Origin: a virus
Length of the DNA stretch: 38,956 bases
Virus record (IMG/VR): IMGVR_UViG_3300005525_000010
Location: 1-38,956 of that record
Direction: 5' to 3' (one strand)
Each line of letters begins with the position of its first letter. Positions within the stretch are counted from its first letter, which is position 1. Under the pieces are notes generated by a model, which made no database searches, was not told where the DNA came from, and saw only the letters and a list, made by a program, of their open reading frames with translations. A program made the position numbers and the translations under genes. This document shows positions 20,016-27,838 of this stretch, piece by piece.

Positions 20016-20127
20016 TGGTTGTGGTTTTCTGGGACTTGATGGTGAGAGTGTGGCCAACGTAGATGCCTGCGATCACGCAGAGTGGCATCAGCACGGCCAT
20101 GGAGACGATGGTCAGGGCGGTGTTCAT
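19987..20127 (-). CDS. Short membrane peptide between helicase and resolvase
   Basis: A 46-aa peptide. MNTALTIVSMAVLMPLCVIA and GIYVGHTL form one hydrophobic span, then a polar Thr/Gln/Asn tail. The ATG at 20127 overlaps the helicase stop (ATGA). The last 29 bases also encode the start of the resolvase, so it is overlapped on both sides. It was found by reading the junction and is below usual size cut-offs. A membrane-targeting role is possible. Confidence 0.5.
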   Translation of the reverse strand: MNTALTIVSMAVLMPLCVIAGIYVGHTLTIKSQKTTTNEQSNRNRM

Positions 20128-21245
20128 GTTATCGCGCATCCGAGTTCCTTGTAGCACTTGATCCGCTTCTTCGAGTGAGCGATCGCCATGGGATGGAACT
20201 TGTCCGTGAAATCGTAGATCATTGCGTGATCCTTCCCCGGCGCACGGCGCAGCGCACGGCTTGCCCGCTGGATGGTCTTCTGTGCGCTTCTACCACCGGA
20301 CACCATGACCAGCGTGTGGACGTTGGGAAGATCCAGGCCCTCGTCGGCCAGAGAGGTGGCGATCATCTTCGTGATCCTTCCAGCCCGGAAGTCATCCATG
20401 GCCTGCTTACGAAGCGACTTCTTCATCTTGGAATGGACGAGTACGGATCCCTCTATCATGCGGGCGTACTCCTCGCCGAGCGTCACCCTTGGAACGAGGA
20501 CCAGCGTGGGACCGTGTGAGCAGTTGGCGAACATGATCGCCATCGCGTTCCTAGTCTTGTTCTCGCAGATGCCAATCTCGGTGATCGATTCCCAAGCGCA
20601 CATCGCACGAAGTTCTTCGTGGCGGATCCGCATGTAGCGTTTGCGCTCATTGAAGAGCTTCTCGATGCGATCGTTGATCCGATCCTCCAAGAATCGGTCA
20701 GAGGCGCTGGACAGATGAACGGTCGCGTGGGCCAGCACTCCTTGGAGTTCCTCGCGCCTGATCTCGAACTGAGTATCGCCGAACAGCTTGCGTAGGATCT
20801 CGTTTCGCTCGGGATCATCGCACCAAGGCGTTGCGTCGAATCCGAAGACAGATCCTGGGCATGACTCGATGATCTTTCGCCACGTGGTTGCTGGCGCATG
20901 CTTGGCTTCATCCACAATCAGGACAGCCTTCTTGGAGAAATCGACGCTCTCGTGCGGGCACCGGACTTCGACGCGGGTCGGATCCACGCCCACGGCCTTG
21001 AGTGATGCGACGGCCTGCTGGCAGGTCTCGCGGGTTGGGGCGAGCCATCCAAAGCTGACTCCGGGAACCTTGTCGGCGGCGTACTTGATGATGGATGAAG
21101 CGATGAGTGTCTTGCCGCTGCCAGCAGGTGCGATGATGAGTCCGCCACCAGCACTGTGTATGGCCCACTCGACTGCCCGCTGCTGGTAAGGGCGCAACAG
21201 AAACGCTTGCGCTCGCGTGTTTTCGGATGAATCTTTGGTGTGCAT
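20124..21245 (-). CDS. SF2 DNA helicase (UvsW/type III restriction-like)
   Basis: A 373-aa helicase. LLRPYQQRAVEWAIHSAGGG (Q-motif region), Walker A PAGSGKT (40-46), Walker B LIVDEAKHAP with DEAK in place of DEAH or DEAD (112-115), and motif III GFDATP (135-140) form the first RecA domain. The second contains MIATSLADEGLDLPNVHTLV (motif V) and QRASRALRRAPG (motif VI). It is probably an ATP-dependent branch-migration or unwinding protein for replication or recombination. The ATG follows AACAAAGCGCAACGACACGCT, with no Shine-Dalgarno. A GC-rich hairpin separates it from the DUF669 gene. Confidence 0.85.
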   Translation of the reverse strand: MHTKDSSENTRAQAFLLRPYQQRAVEWAIHSAGGGLIIAPAGSGKTLIASSIIKYAADKVPGVSFGWLAPTRETCQQAVASLKAVGVDPTRVEVRCPHESVDFSKKAVLIVDEAKHAPATTWRKIIESCPGSVFGFDATPWCDDPERNEILRKLFGDTQFEIRREELQGVLAHATVHLSSASDRFLEDRINDRIEKLFNERKRYMRIRHEELRAMCAWESITEIGICENKTRNAMAIMFANCSHGPTLVLVPRVTLGEEYARMIEGSVLVHSKMKKSLRKQAMDDFRAGRITKMIATSLADEGLDLPNVHTLVMVSGGRSAQKTIQRASRALRRAPGKDHAMIYDFTDKFHPMAIAHSKKRIKCYKELGCAIT

Positions 21246-21289
21246 AGCGTGTCGTTGCGCTTTGTTGGTTTAAGGACTACTCGTTGACA

Positions 21290-21317
21290 CCCCCCGGAGC
21301 TTGCACACTCCGGGGGG
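21290..21317. other. Perfect GC-rich hairpin between DUF669 and helicase genes
   Basis: CCCCCCGGAG (21290-21299), an 8-nt loop and CTCCGGGGGG (21308-21317), with no mismatch. In the transcription direction (minus) no U-tract follows. On the plus strand the stem is followed by CTTTGTTT, weakly terminator-like. It may act as an attenuator, an RNA-stability element or a plus-strand terminator. Confidence 0.55.
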
Positions 21318-21333
21318 CTTTGTTTGATGTGGG

Positions 21334-21750
21334 TTAGATGTCGTTGTCGGAGGGTAGCTTCTTCATCCGACGAACCCGGAGGGCGGTCTGTTCCGCGCCG
21401 TTCTTGTCGGTGTACTTCTCCTCTTCGATGACGATGCCCATGGCGAGCCCGACGAAGCCTTGGAGGAACCGTTGGAAGGCTCCTCCGATGCTAAAATCGA
21501 ACTCGTCTCCGTCCTTGATGTCGGCCTCGGTGGCGCTGATGAGGGCCTGAAGCCGCCACATCATTGTGTCCTTGAGGGTGAAGCGGTCGCTGATGACCTC
21601 TCCACCAGCGCCCTTGTATCGGAGGACGACGACGGGGTTGCCGTTCTTGTCGAGCCCCTCGTCCTTCGTGGAGTGGATGACGACGGTGTACTCCCCGGGT
21701 CCGGGGAATGGCTTCACTTCTGCTTGGCTGCGATCGACTTTGAATTTCAT
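21334..21750 (-). CDS. DUF669 replication-associated protein
   Basis: A 138-aa protein. GPGEYTVVIHSTKDEGLDKN, RFTLKDTMMWRLQALISATE and GLAMGIVIEEEKYTDKNGAE match the PF05037 (DUF669) family as I recall it, which is found next to helicases, exonucleases or ssDNA-annealing proteins in phage replication modules and may be ssDNA-binding. The ATG follows AACACCAACAACACCAC, one of the clearest G-free leaders in the genome. The position between RecE-like nuclease and helicase supports the call. Confidence 0.75.
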   Translation of the reverse strand: MKFKVDRSQAEVKPFPGPGEYTVVIHSTKDEGLDKNGNPVVVLRYKGAGGEVISDRFTLKDTMMWRLQALISATEADIKDGDEFDFSIGGAFQRFLQGFVGLAMGIVIEEEKYTDKNGAEQTALRVRRMKKLPSDNDI

Positions 21751-21768
21751 GTGGTGTTGTTGGTGTTG

Positions 21769-22554
21769 TTATTGTTGGTCGGACTGACGAGCCGCCCACG
21801 CGGGCAGCGAGAGGGATTGAATGGCTGACGAGTAGCAGGGCCACGAGTTGAGTTGCTCGCACTCGACGTAGGTTCGTAGCTGCTCCTCGATGATGCTGTG
21901 ACCGAGGTCGATGGCCGGCTGATCGAGTTCGTAGCAGGCCACACCGTAGGGCGCTTCCTTTTCGACGGCGATGAAGACGAAGCGGTTGATGCCTGTGATG
22001 CGCTGGTACCACGCGGCTTGAACATGATAGCGGAACTGGGCGCATGACTTCCCGAAGGCCACTGGCGATGCGTCCTGGGTGGTTTTGATATCGACGATGT
22101 AGTCCCCTCCGAGACCGTCGATTCGGGCTTTGACCTTCACCCCGTCCCAAATGTCGAAGAAAGAGACTTCGGTCTGGATGTTGTGGAGGAATGCGGCGGC
22201 GGCGGGGTGAGCGTGAACCGCTGCGGCGGCTCCGGTGATGTTGTCCCATTGCTCTTGGTTAAGCGGGGTGCGACCGGACGACAGGACAGCCTCGTAGGCG
22301 GCTTTGCCTTCCTTGGTGCGGCGATCGCCGGAGAACGCGGTGTAGGTGGCCGCGAACAGGTCGGGTTCGAGGATGGCCATGTGAACGGCGGTGCCGAACT
22401 CAAGGGCGGGCGACGACTCGTCCTTGGTCCTGCCGTCCTGCCATGCGCGGAAGTGGGCGGGGGACCGCCTGAACTGATCGAGGCCGGACTTGGAGAGGGC
22501 CTTGGTGCCGTGGTAGATGGCCGACGGCATGTTGTGGATTACCTCGGTGCTCAT
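21769..22554 (-). CDS. RecE-like exonuclease (PD-(D/E)XK, PF12684-type)
   Basis: A 261-aa nuclease. ALSKSGLDQFRRSPAHFRAW, then PALEFGTAVHMAILEPDLF, is the usual opening of the exodeoxyribonuclease VIII-like family. The catalytic part has KARIDGL, VDIKTTQDA (Asp and Lys of the PD-D/E-XK site) and YHVQAAWYQ. It makes 3' single strands for the RecT-like partner encoded two genes upstream. The ATG overlaps the preceding stop (ATGA). The pair plus DUF669 form a recombination cassette. Confidence 0.85.
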   Translation of the reverse strand: MSTEVIHNMPSAIYHGTKALSKSGLDQFRRSPAHFRAWQDGRTKDESSPALEFGTAVHMAILEPDLFAATYTAFSGDRRTKEGKAAYEAVLSSGRTPLNQEQWDNITGAAAAVHAHPAAAAFLHNIQTEVSFFDIWDGVKVKARIDGLGGDYIVDIKTTQDASPVAFGKSCAQFRYHVQAAWYQRITGINRFVFIAVEKEAPYGVACYELDQPAIDLGHSIIEEQLRTYVECEQLNSWPCYSSAIQSLSLPAWAARQSDQQ

Positions 22555-22790
22555 TCGTCTTGCTTTCTAAATGCGATCATTTCATTGGCTGCTTCGTATG
22601 CGGAAAAAGCGGCTTCGTCAAAAGACGTACAGGATCTTGAGGAAATGAGTGCCTGCAATGCCGCAGCCGCGAAGTAGTCTCGGAGGGTCATGCCAGTGAA
22701 CTTGCGGGTATCACAGACTTCACCGTTACAGCGTATTTGTTCCTCACTAGGAAACGCTGGTCCGCCGTCGTTGATTGGTGTATCGCTCAC
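22551..22790 (-). CDS. Small phage protein with GMTLRDYFAAAALQ motif
   Basis: A 79-aa protein. INDGGPAFPSEEQIRCNGE and GMTLRDYFAAAALQALISSR are hallmarks of a very common small phage protein family of unknown role, usually found next to recombination genes. The GTG start overlaps the RecT-like stop (GTGA) after GGAGG. A Cys pair (RCNGEVC) may bind metal. Family membership is by motif. Confidence 0.7.
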   Translation of the reverse strand: MSDTPINDGGPAFPSEEQIRCNGEVCDTRKFTGMTLRDYFAAAALQALISSRSCTSFDEAAFSAYEAANEMIAFRKQDE

Positions 22791-23572
22791 GGGGTCACCT
22801 CCGTGGTCACGATGGTCTCGGGGGTCACGATGACGGGCAGCTTGCTCAGGATCAGATCGGGCTTGCTGATGTACTTGCTGGCGAATGCGTCATCCAGATC
22901 GCGGAAGGTCTGGCCTTCCTTGATGCGACCGGCTTTCAGCAGCAGCGCGTTCACATCTTCCTCGCGGGACTCGAACAGTTCTTCGAGCTTGGCCACGAGA
23001 TCGAACGCCTTGGTGGGAGTGACAGCGACCTCGGATGCGGTGGGCTGGAAGTCCTCGGTCTCTTCGGGGGTGTAGATACCGGCGACGACCTCTGGGGCCA
23101 GCATGCGGATCGCTTTGCTGATGCAGCGGGCGCGGAGCATGGCACCCGGATCCTTGGCCCACCCGGAACCCGGCTTGGCGGGGAGCAAGCCAGCGAGCTT
23201 GGCGTCCTCGGTGGTAAAACCGATCTCGCACTCGTTGCCGTCGTACTTCCAGACAGCGACTGCCGCCTTGGTGTCGAACTGCTTCCACAGCACCTTGCCA
23301 CCGCGAGCGCGGTAGCCGGCCAGCATGGCGTCGGAGCGCATGGAGAGGGAGCCACCGATGATGTGGTACTCGCGCTTGAAATCGAACGGGGTCTTCTTCT
23401 CGGCGGCGCACTGCCACGCGATGAGTTTGCCCTGTTCGACCTTGGTGCATCCGAGCATGCCGGATGATGCTATCCACTCGCCCATCTTCTCGATGGCGGT
23501 GATTGGGTCTGCGATTTTGCTGTACATCTCTGCGGATGGATCAGCGGTTGTCGTTGCGATTGCGTTGTTCAT
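22787..23572 (-). CDS. RecT-like single-strand annealing protein
   Basis: A 261-aa protein. IIGGSLSMRSDAMLAGYRAR (substrate-selection segment), ECEIGFTTEDAKLAGLLPAK and MLRARCISKAIRMLAPEVVA are the central pieces of the RecT/RecT-like family that anneals homologous single strands. The start at 23572 is chosen over a frame extending to 23749 because it overlaps the stop of a short HTH gene (ATGA). It works with the RecE-like nuclease. The N-terminal part is divergent. Confidence 0.75.
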   Translation of the reverse strand: MNNAIATTTADPSAEMYSKIADPITAIEKMGEWIASSGMLGCTKVEQGKLIAWQCAAEKKTPFDFKREYHIIGGSLSMRSDAMLAGYRARGGKVLWKQFDTKAAVAVWKYDGNECEIGFTTEDAKLAGLLPAKPGSGWAKDPGAMLRARCISKAIRMLAPEVVAGIYTPEETEDFQPTASEVAVTPTKAFDLVAKLEELFESREEDVNALLLKAGRIKEGQTFRDLDDAFASKYISKPDLILSKLPVIVTPETIVTTEVTP

Positions 23573-23742
23573 TTGCCGTTGTTTCTGAGGAGTTGTTCGA
23601 CTACGTCGGAGCGGACACGGATCGTGCGCTTCGTTGCTCTCATTGCTGGAAGCCGACCATCCCTGATCCATCGACGCACCGTCTCGGGATGAGTCCCGAG
23701 TGCCTGTGCGATCTCTTTGATCGAGAGTAGTTTTACGCTCAC
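23569..23742 (-). CDS. Small MerR/excisionase-type HTH protein
   Basis: A 57-aa protein translated from a GTG. KLLSIKEIAQALGTHPETVR then RWIRDGRLPAMRATKRTIRV is a textbook HTH_17/excisionase-like fold: helix-turn-helix, then WIRDGRLPA wing. The stop overlaps the RecT-like ATG (ATGA). It is below usual size cut-offs. As first gene of the early operon it could repress or activate this or another promoter. Without an integrase in the genome, an excisionase role is unlikely. Confidence 0.75.
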   Translation of the reverse strand: MSVKLLSIKEIAQALGTHPETVRRWIRDGRLPAMRATKRTIRVRSDVVEQLLRNNGK

Positions 23743-23749
23743 GGACCAA

Positions 23750-23778
23750 AGAATGGACCGTGTTGCCTACCGTTGCAA
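23750..23778 (-). promoter_or_regulatory. Putative early-operon promoter
   Basis: On the minus strand, TTGCAA (23778-23773), a 17-bp spacer and CATTCT (23755-23750), then GTG at 23742 only 7 bases on. The transcript would be leaderless or nearly so. It lies in the 52-base gap between the end of the ejection-protein gene and the HTH gene. The -10 matches the two other proposed promoters (CATTCT/CATCCT). Confidence 0.4.
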
Positions 23779-23794
23779 ACTTTTTCTTGAGAAA

Positions 23795-26347
23795 TTATTT
23801 CTCGATCTCGTCTTCGCCTGCGTACCGGCGGAGAGCGGCTAACTGCGAGGGCTGTGGAAGCTCTGCAATTTTGGCCATTTCATTGAAGAAATCGCGTCTG
23901 GATCGCATGCCGCTGACACCCGCTCCCTTGGCGATCGCCTTGGAGACGAGTGCGTAGGTTCCGAGATCGGCCATTGAACTGAGCATGGACAGGACACCGC
24001 TAGCGCCCTTTCCTGCCGCAATTTGGACCGGCAATTCGGCTGCTTTTCGCGTTGCACGTTCAAATGCAGCACCACGAACGGTTGATCCTGCTTGGCCTGC
24101 TGCCTCGCGGGCCTCTTCCATCACGCGAAAGCCCGGAATGAACGTCTTTTCGATGTCCGAAAGCAGCTTGGGACCAAGGATTCGCTCGATACGGGCTCGT
24201 TCAGTCGGGTCTGCGAGAATGCCGACGGCTCCAGTGGCGGCTCCGCGTCGTCCACCGCGCACTTCGAGCAGGAGGTCCTCGATTTCGCGGGCACGGACAG
24301 AATCAAGCGTCTCTTTGGCCATCTTAGAACCGCTCGTGGCGCGTTTCTGGAGAGCAGAGATGACCGAATCAACGGTGGCAACGTCCGGAAGCGTCTGAAC
24401 GGCCCTGGAGGCGACTGCAAAGCCAGCAGGGGTCTCGGTGTTGAGAAGCTGAACGATCTTTTCAGGGCCAACCTTCTCGGCGTTCTCAAGTCCGGTGACA
24501 AACCGCACGAATCGCTTGAGTTCCTGAGTGGTTCCGAACCCGAGCTTGGCCAACCCGCCAGGACTCTGCTGCTCGATGTTGTTCAGATCGCTTGCGAGCT
24601 GGCGAAGGTTCAGTTCTCTGGTCTCGGCATTGAGCGAGCGATCGACAATTCCAGATCGCGTGATGTCGGCCAGCTTCTTGGAGTCTGGGACACCCTGAGT
24701 GCCAGCCGCTTTGAGGTCATCAAGGAGCGTGATGGCGTTCTGGAACGCCGGAGTCTCGACACCCTGCTTGGCGACGCGGCCACGAACTGATTCAGCCATT
24801 TGAGCGGTCTCCATACGCTCAGGTTTGAATGCTTGAGCGACTCCGAACTCGTCGAATCGAGAACGGAACTTGGAGTAGAAGTCGTTGGCAGTTCTCAACG
24901 CGTCTGCATTGGCCTGCCCGAACGCTGAAGGAGCCTGAGAGTCGATCGTCTCGGTGATCCGATTGGCGATGTTGCGGATGTCTCGTTGAGCGCGAGTGCC
25001 GAACGATTGTCCTGCTGAATCCGCAGCAGCGTAGAGGTTCTCCCGAATCGCCCGCAGTTCGTTCAGAGATGCGGGATTACGGTTCTCAAGGATCGACTGC
25101 AAACGAGAGAAATATGGAGTGAACTGAGCACCTTGTGCTCCACTTGAGAGCTGTGGGTATTTCGCAAGGACATCCAGCACCTCATCCTGAACAGAGTTCA
25201 CGTTAGCCGAAGGCTTGGTGTACAGAGTGAACACCGGATCGTTCTCGAACTGTTTGACCGGAGTGTAGAGTTCGTTTGCCTTGGTTGAGAACGCCTTGCG
25301 AGCATCATCGAACACGGTTTCGACCTCTCGGCCCATCGCAGCCGACTGGAACGGCTGCACTCCGCCCGCTTTGATCCCACCGGCCATGGTTTCGAGATCG
25401 ATGCGCTTGCGGAACTCGTTCTCAGCCTCTGAGAGCGATTCCTGAAGCAGGCTCTTCTGGGCTCCGGTGCGAGCTTTCTCGACCGCGTTGCGAGCGGTGT
25501 TCACCGCATCCGCCTCATTGGCCAATCTCTCGATGGATGCCGGATCCATGTTGCTCATGGTCGAAGCAACGCGGCGAACGATGTCTGGATACGTCTCAGC
25601 GGGCATCCCGGAGACCCCAACCACTGCACGAGTGATTGCCTCGGCCTGCTGATTGAGTCGCTCCTTGAGTGCTTGGCTTCCGGTCTGAGCAGCAACACGG
25701 GATTCGAGACCAGCCAGCTCGGGGAATGCTTGGCCTACAGTGGCCTCCACTCCGGGTCCGATTCGCTCGATGTCTTCAGCCCTTGAAACGCCTCTTGAGA
25801 AGAACCTTCCAAGGTTTCTTCCAAAGCCTCCTACAGCTTCAACGAATGCGGGTCCAAGTGCTGACACGCCAGCTTCTCTGGCACCGGATCCAACGCTTTT
25901 GACTCTTCCTTCTGCGACACCTCCAAGCAGGCCAGTCAATCCGGATGTGAGAATTGTTTTGCCTGGTCCTTCTTTGAACATCGGCGCGGCACCGCGAACT
26001 GCCGCTCCGACAATCTGACCAGGACGATATTCCTGTCCTTCAGCGAGTTTCTCGACGGTCTGGGCTCCTGCTTCGCCGGCACCCGCAGCTCCTGCTCCAA
26101 CTCCCATCATCACAGGAATGCTAGCACCTCCGGTGGCAAAACCGGCTGCGAGAGGAAGCCCGTACCGAAGACCAGTAGCAGTGGCCTGCGGGCTGATTGG
26201 ACCAGCAGACACGCCGCCTCCGCGAGCTTCGGCCATCATCCGAAGACGTTCCTGTCTGGCTTGCGACTCATCAACGGTATCGCGCCCGACAAGTTCGGCC
26301 TCAAGTGCTGCGAGTTCAGCTTCTTCTGCGGCGGTAAGTTGAGCCAT
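23795..26347 (-). CDS. Large internal (ejection-type) virion protein
   Basis: An 850-aa protein, the longest in the genome. Residues 2-20 form a short coil (LTAAEEAELAALEAELV). A Gly/Ala-rich hydrophobic block (about 55-145, e.g. GVGAGAAGAGEAGAQ) could insert in a membrane. Long helical regions follow to the C-terminus. It is the last gene of the late operon and follows three other ejection-like genes, as in T7-like and P22-like podoviruses where such proteins enter the cell with DNA. No lysozyme domain was recognised. No close family can be named. Confidence 0.6.
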   Translation of the reverse strand: MAQLTAAEEAELAALEAELVGRDTVDESQARQERLRMMAEARGGGVSAGPISPQATATGLRYGLPLAAGFATGGASIPVMMGVGAGAAGAGEAGAQTVEKLAEGQEYRPGQIVGAAVRGAAPMFKEGPGKTILTSGLTGLLGGVAEGRVKSVGSGAREAGVSALGPAFVEAVGGFGRNLGRFFSRGVSRAEDIERIGPGVEATVGQAFPELAGLESRVAAQTGSQALKERLNQQAEAITRAVVGVSGMPAETYPDIVRRVASTMSNMDPASIERLANEADAVNTARNAVEKARTGAQKSLLQESLSEAENEFRKRIDLETMAGGIKAGGVQPFQSAAMGREVETVFDDARKAFSTKANELYTPVKQFENDPVFTLYTKPSANVNSVQDEVLDVLAKYPQLSSGAQGAQFTPYFSRLQSILENRNPASLNELRAIRENLYAAADSAGQSFGTRAQRDIRNIANRITETIDSQAPSAFGQANADALRTANDFYSKFRSRFDEFGVAQAFKPERMETAQMAESVRGRVAKQGVETPAFQNAITLLDDLKAAGTQGVPDSKKLADITRSGIVDRSLNAETRELNLRQLASDLNNIEQQSPGGLAKLGFGTTQELKRFVRFVTGLENAEKVGPEKIVQLLNTETPAGFAVASRAVQTLPDVATVDSVISALQKRATSGSKMAKETLDSVRAREIEDLLLEVRGGRRGAATGAVGILADPTERARIERILGPKLLSDIEKTFIPGFRVMEEAREAAGQAGSTVRGAAFERATRKAAELPVQIAAGKGASGVLSMLSSMADLGTYALVSKAIAKGAGVSGMRSRRDFFNEMAKIAELPQPSQLAALRRYAGEDEIEK

Positions 26348-26356
26348 AGGATGATT

Positions 26357-27832
26357 TTATTGAGCGTTCTTCTTGGCGCGGAGTTCTCGAAGACGAGCTT
26401 CCTTATCAGCACTGAGACCCTGTTTCTTTCCTCCGAAGTTGAATCCTTCCCGAGCCTTCATCCAAGCGTCACGAGCCTCTTGGGCGCGTTTCTCAAGAGC
26501 TTGAGGGACTTGGATTCCGAAGTCCTTGAAGTCTTCCTGTACAACATCTCTGGTGAGCACCCCATCCAAGAACGTAATCATTCGACGCAGGAAGTTCGCG
26601 GAATTGGGATCACCAAACTGAGAACGTGCTGAAACCAACTCGTTTCCAGTTAGCGAAGCGCCAAACAGGTCTTTCCGAGTACCAGCAACGACTTGCTCGA
26701 ACTGCTGAACAATATCGTTGAGCAAAGCGACCTTTGGATCCTCTGTGCCGTACTTGTTGGTAACTCCGCGAAGCCAGCTAGTGAACCCATTGAAGTTATC
26801 CTGCGAAACCTTGGACAGATCCTCGCTCTTGGCCAACTCGGAGATGTTTCCAACGAGGGTCTGAGCCTTGGAAAGCAATCCTGAATACTTGGTGAGCTGT
26901 TCACGCTCCTTGGGAGTGGCGACACTCGTGACACCGGCAATCTGGCGATTGCGAGCATCCTTCTGGGCATCGACCGGAAGAGCGTAGAACATCTCCTGCA
27001 ACTTGGTCTGATCGGGAGCTTCTTTGGCAGCTTCCTGCATGAATCCGCGAACAGCGTTTTGTTCAGCCTGCTCTCGTTCACGAAACGCAAATGTACGCTT
27101 GCTTTCAGCGTACTGCTTGGAAGCAGGCTCTTCCTCGGCAATAGCCTGAGCAGCCGTCATCTTGGAAACGTCCATCGGAGACGGGTAGGCACCAAGAGAT
27201 TGCAACCTTCTCAAACCGGCTTTGGCGACTTCTCCACGTTGCTCAAACGGAATAGCCGACTGCATCTTGATATCTTCAGTGCGGCGAAGAGCTTCAAGTT
27301 GGCCAGCCGTGGCTCCAGCGGGTATTGTCACGCCTCGGCCCTCGAGGAACTGACGGTTTTCCTCGGCATTGATATCACGGGTCTGAGTGAGTTCAGCGCC
27401 GCGTTTAGCCATCTCGGCTTGAGCTTTTGCAGCAGTGGCTCGATACAATGGATCCGCTTCAAACTGTGAAGGACCAGTAGTCTGGCCAAGCCCAAATCTT
27501 GTAGCCTCAGATGCGATGATACTCTGTTGAAGCTGCTTGTTTCTGAAGTCAGCCATCTTCTCCTCAAGCGTGGCACCTTGCAGTTGGCCCACTCCTGACT
27601 GAAGCGCGTTGATCATCAACTGACGCTCCATCGCCCGCTGCTCATCCCGCTTGTCCATCTCCTCCTTAAGCAGCGCTTGGCGAGCCCTGTTCCGCTCGCG
27701 GATCTGCTCGTTGGTTCCGGTGAACTCGCCAGCCAAACCACCGGTCAGCATGGTCAGGCCCTTGAGGAACGGATTGATCCGCCGTGAAGCGGCGGCTTCG
27801 AGATCAACCGAGTAGTTTTGCGGTGTAGCCAT
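26357..27832 (-). CDS. Internal virion protein, helical
   Basis: A 491-aa protein. NPFLKGLTMLTGGLAGEFTG near the N-terminus is glycine-rich and hydrophobic, then RNRARQALLKEEMDKRDEQR starts long helical, Gln/Glu/Lys-rich coils. The C-terminus is basic and coiled (KEARLRELRAKKNAQ). It lies between the Pro/Thr-rich gene and the 850-aa ejection protein with short gaps. The location and shape suggest an ejection or core protein. No enzymatic motif is visible. Confidence 0.6.
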   Translation of the reverse strand: MATPQNYSVDLEAAASRRINPFLKGLTMLTGGLAGEFTGTNEQIRERNRARQALLKEEMDKRDEQRAMERQLMINALQSGVGQLQGATLEEKMADFRNKQLQQSIIASEATRFGLGQTTGPSQFEADPLYRATAAKAQAEMAKRGAELTQTRDINAEENRQFLEGRGVTIPAGATAGQLEALRRTEDIKMQSAIPFEQRGEVAKAGLRRLQSLGAYPSPMDVSKMTAAQAIAEEEPASKQYAESKRTFAFREREQAEQNAVRGFMQEAAKEAPDQTKLQEMFYALPVDAQKDARNRQIAGVTSVATPKEREQLTKYSGLLSKAQTLVGNISELAKSEDLSKVSQDNFNGFTSWLRGVTNKYGTEDPKVALLNDIVQQFEQVVAGTRKDLFGASLTGNELVSARSQFGDPNSANFLRRMITFLDGVLTRDVVQEDFKDFGIQVPQALEKRAQEARDAWMKAREGFNFGGKKQGLSADKEARLRELRAKKNAQ

Positions 27833-27838
27833 AGATCG

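Noticed and set aside
23569-23742. Integrase/excisionase lysogeny module
   Set aside because: The HTH protein resembles excisionases, but no integrase, repressor pair or attachment core was found.
23800-23830. Palindrome GAGAAAT-A-ATTTCTC at the end of the 850-aa gene as terminator
   Set aside because: The stem is AT-rich with almost no loop, and no T-run follows on the minus strand; at most an operator.
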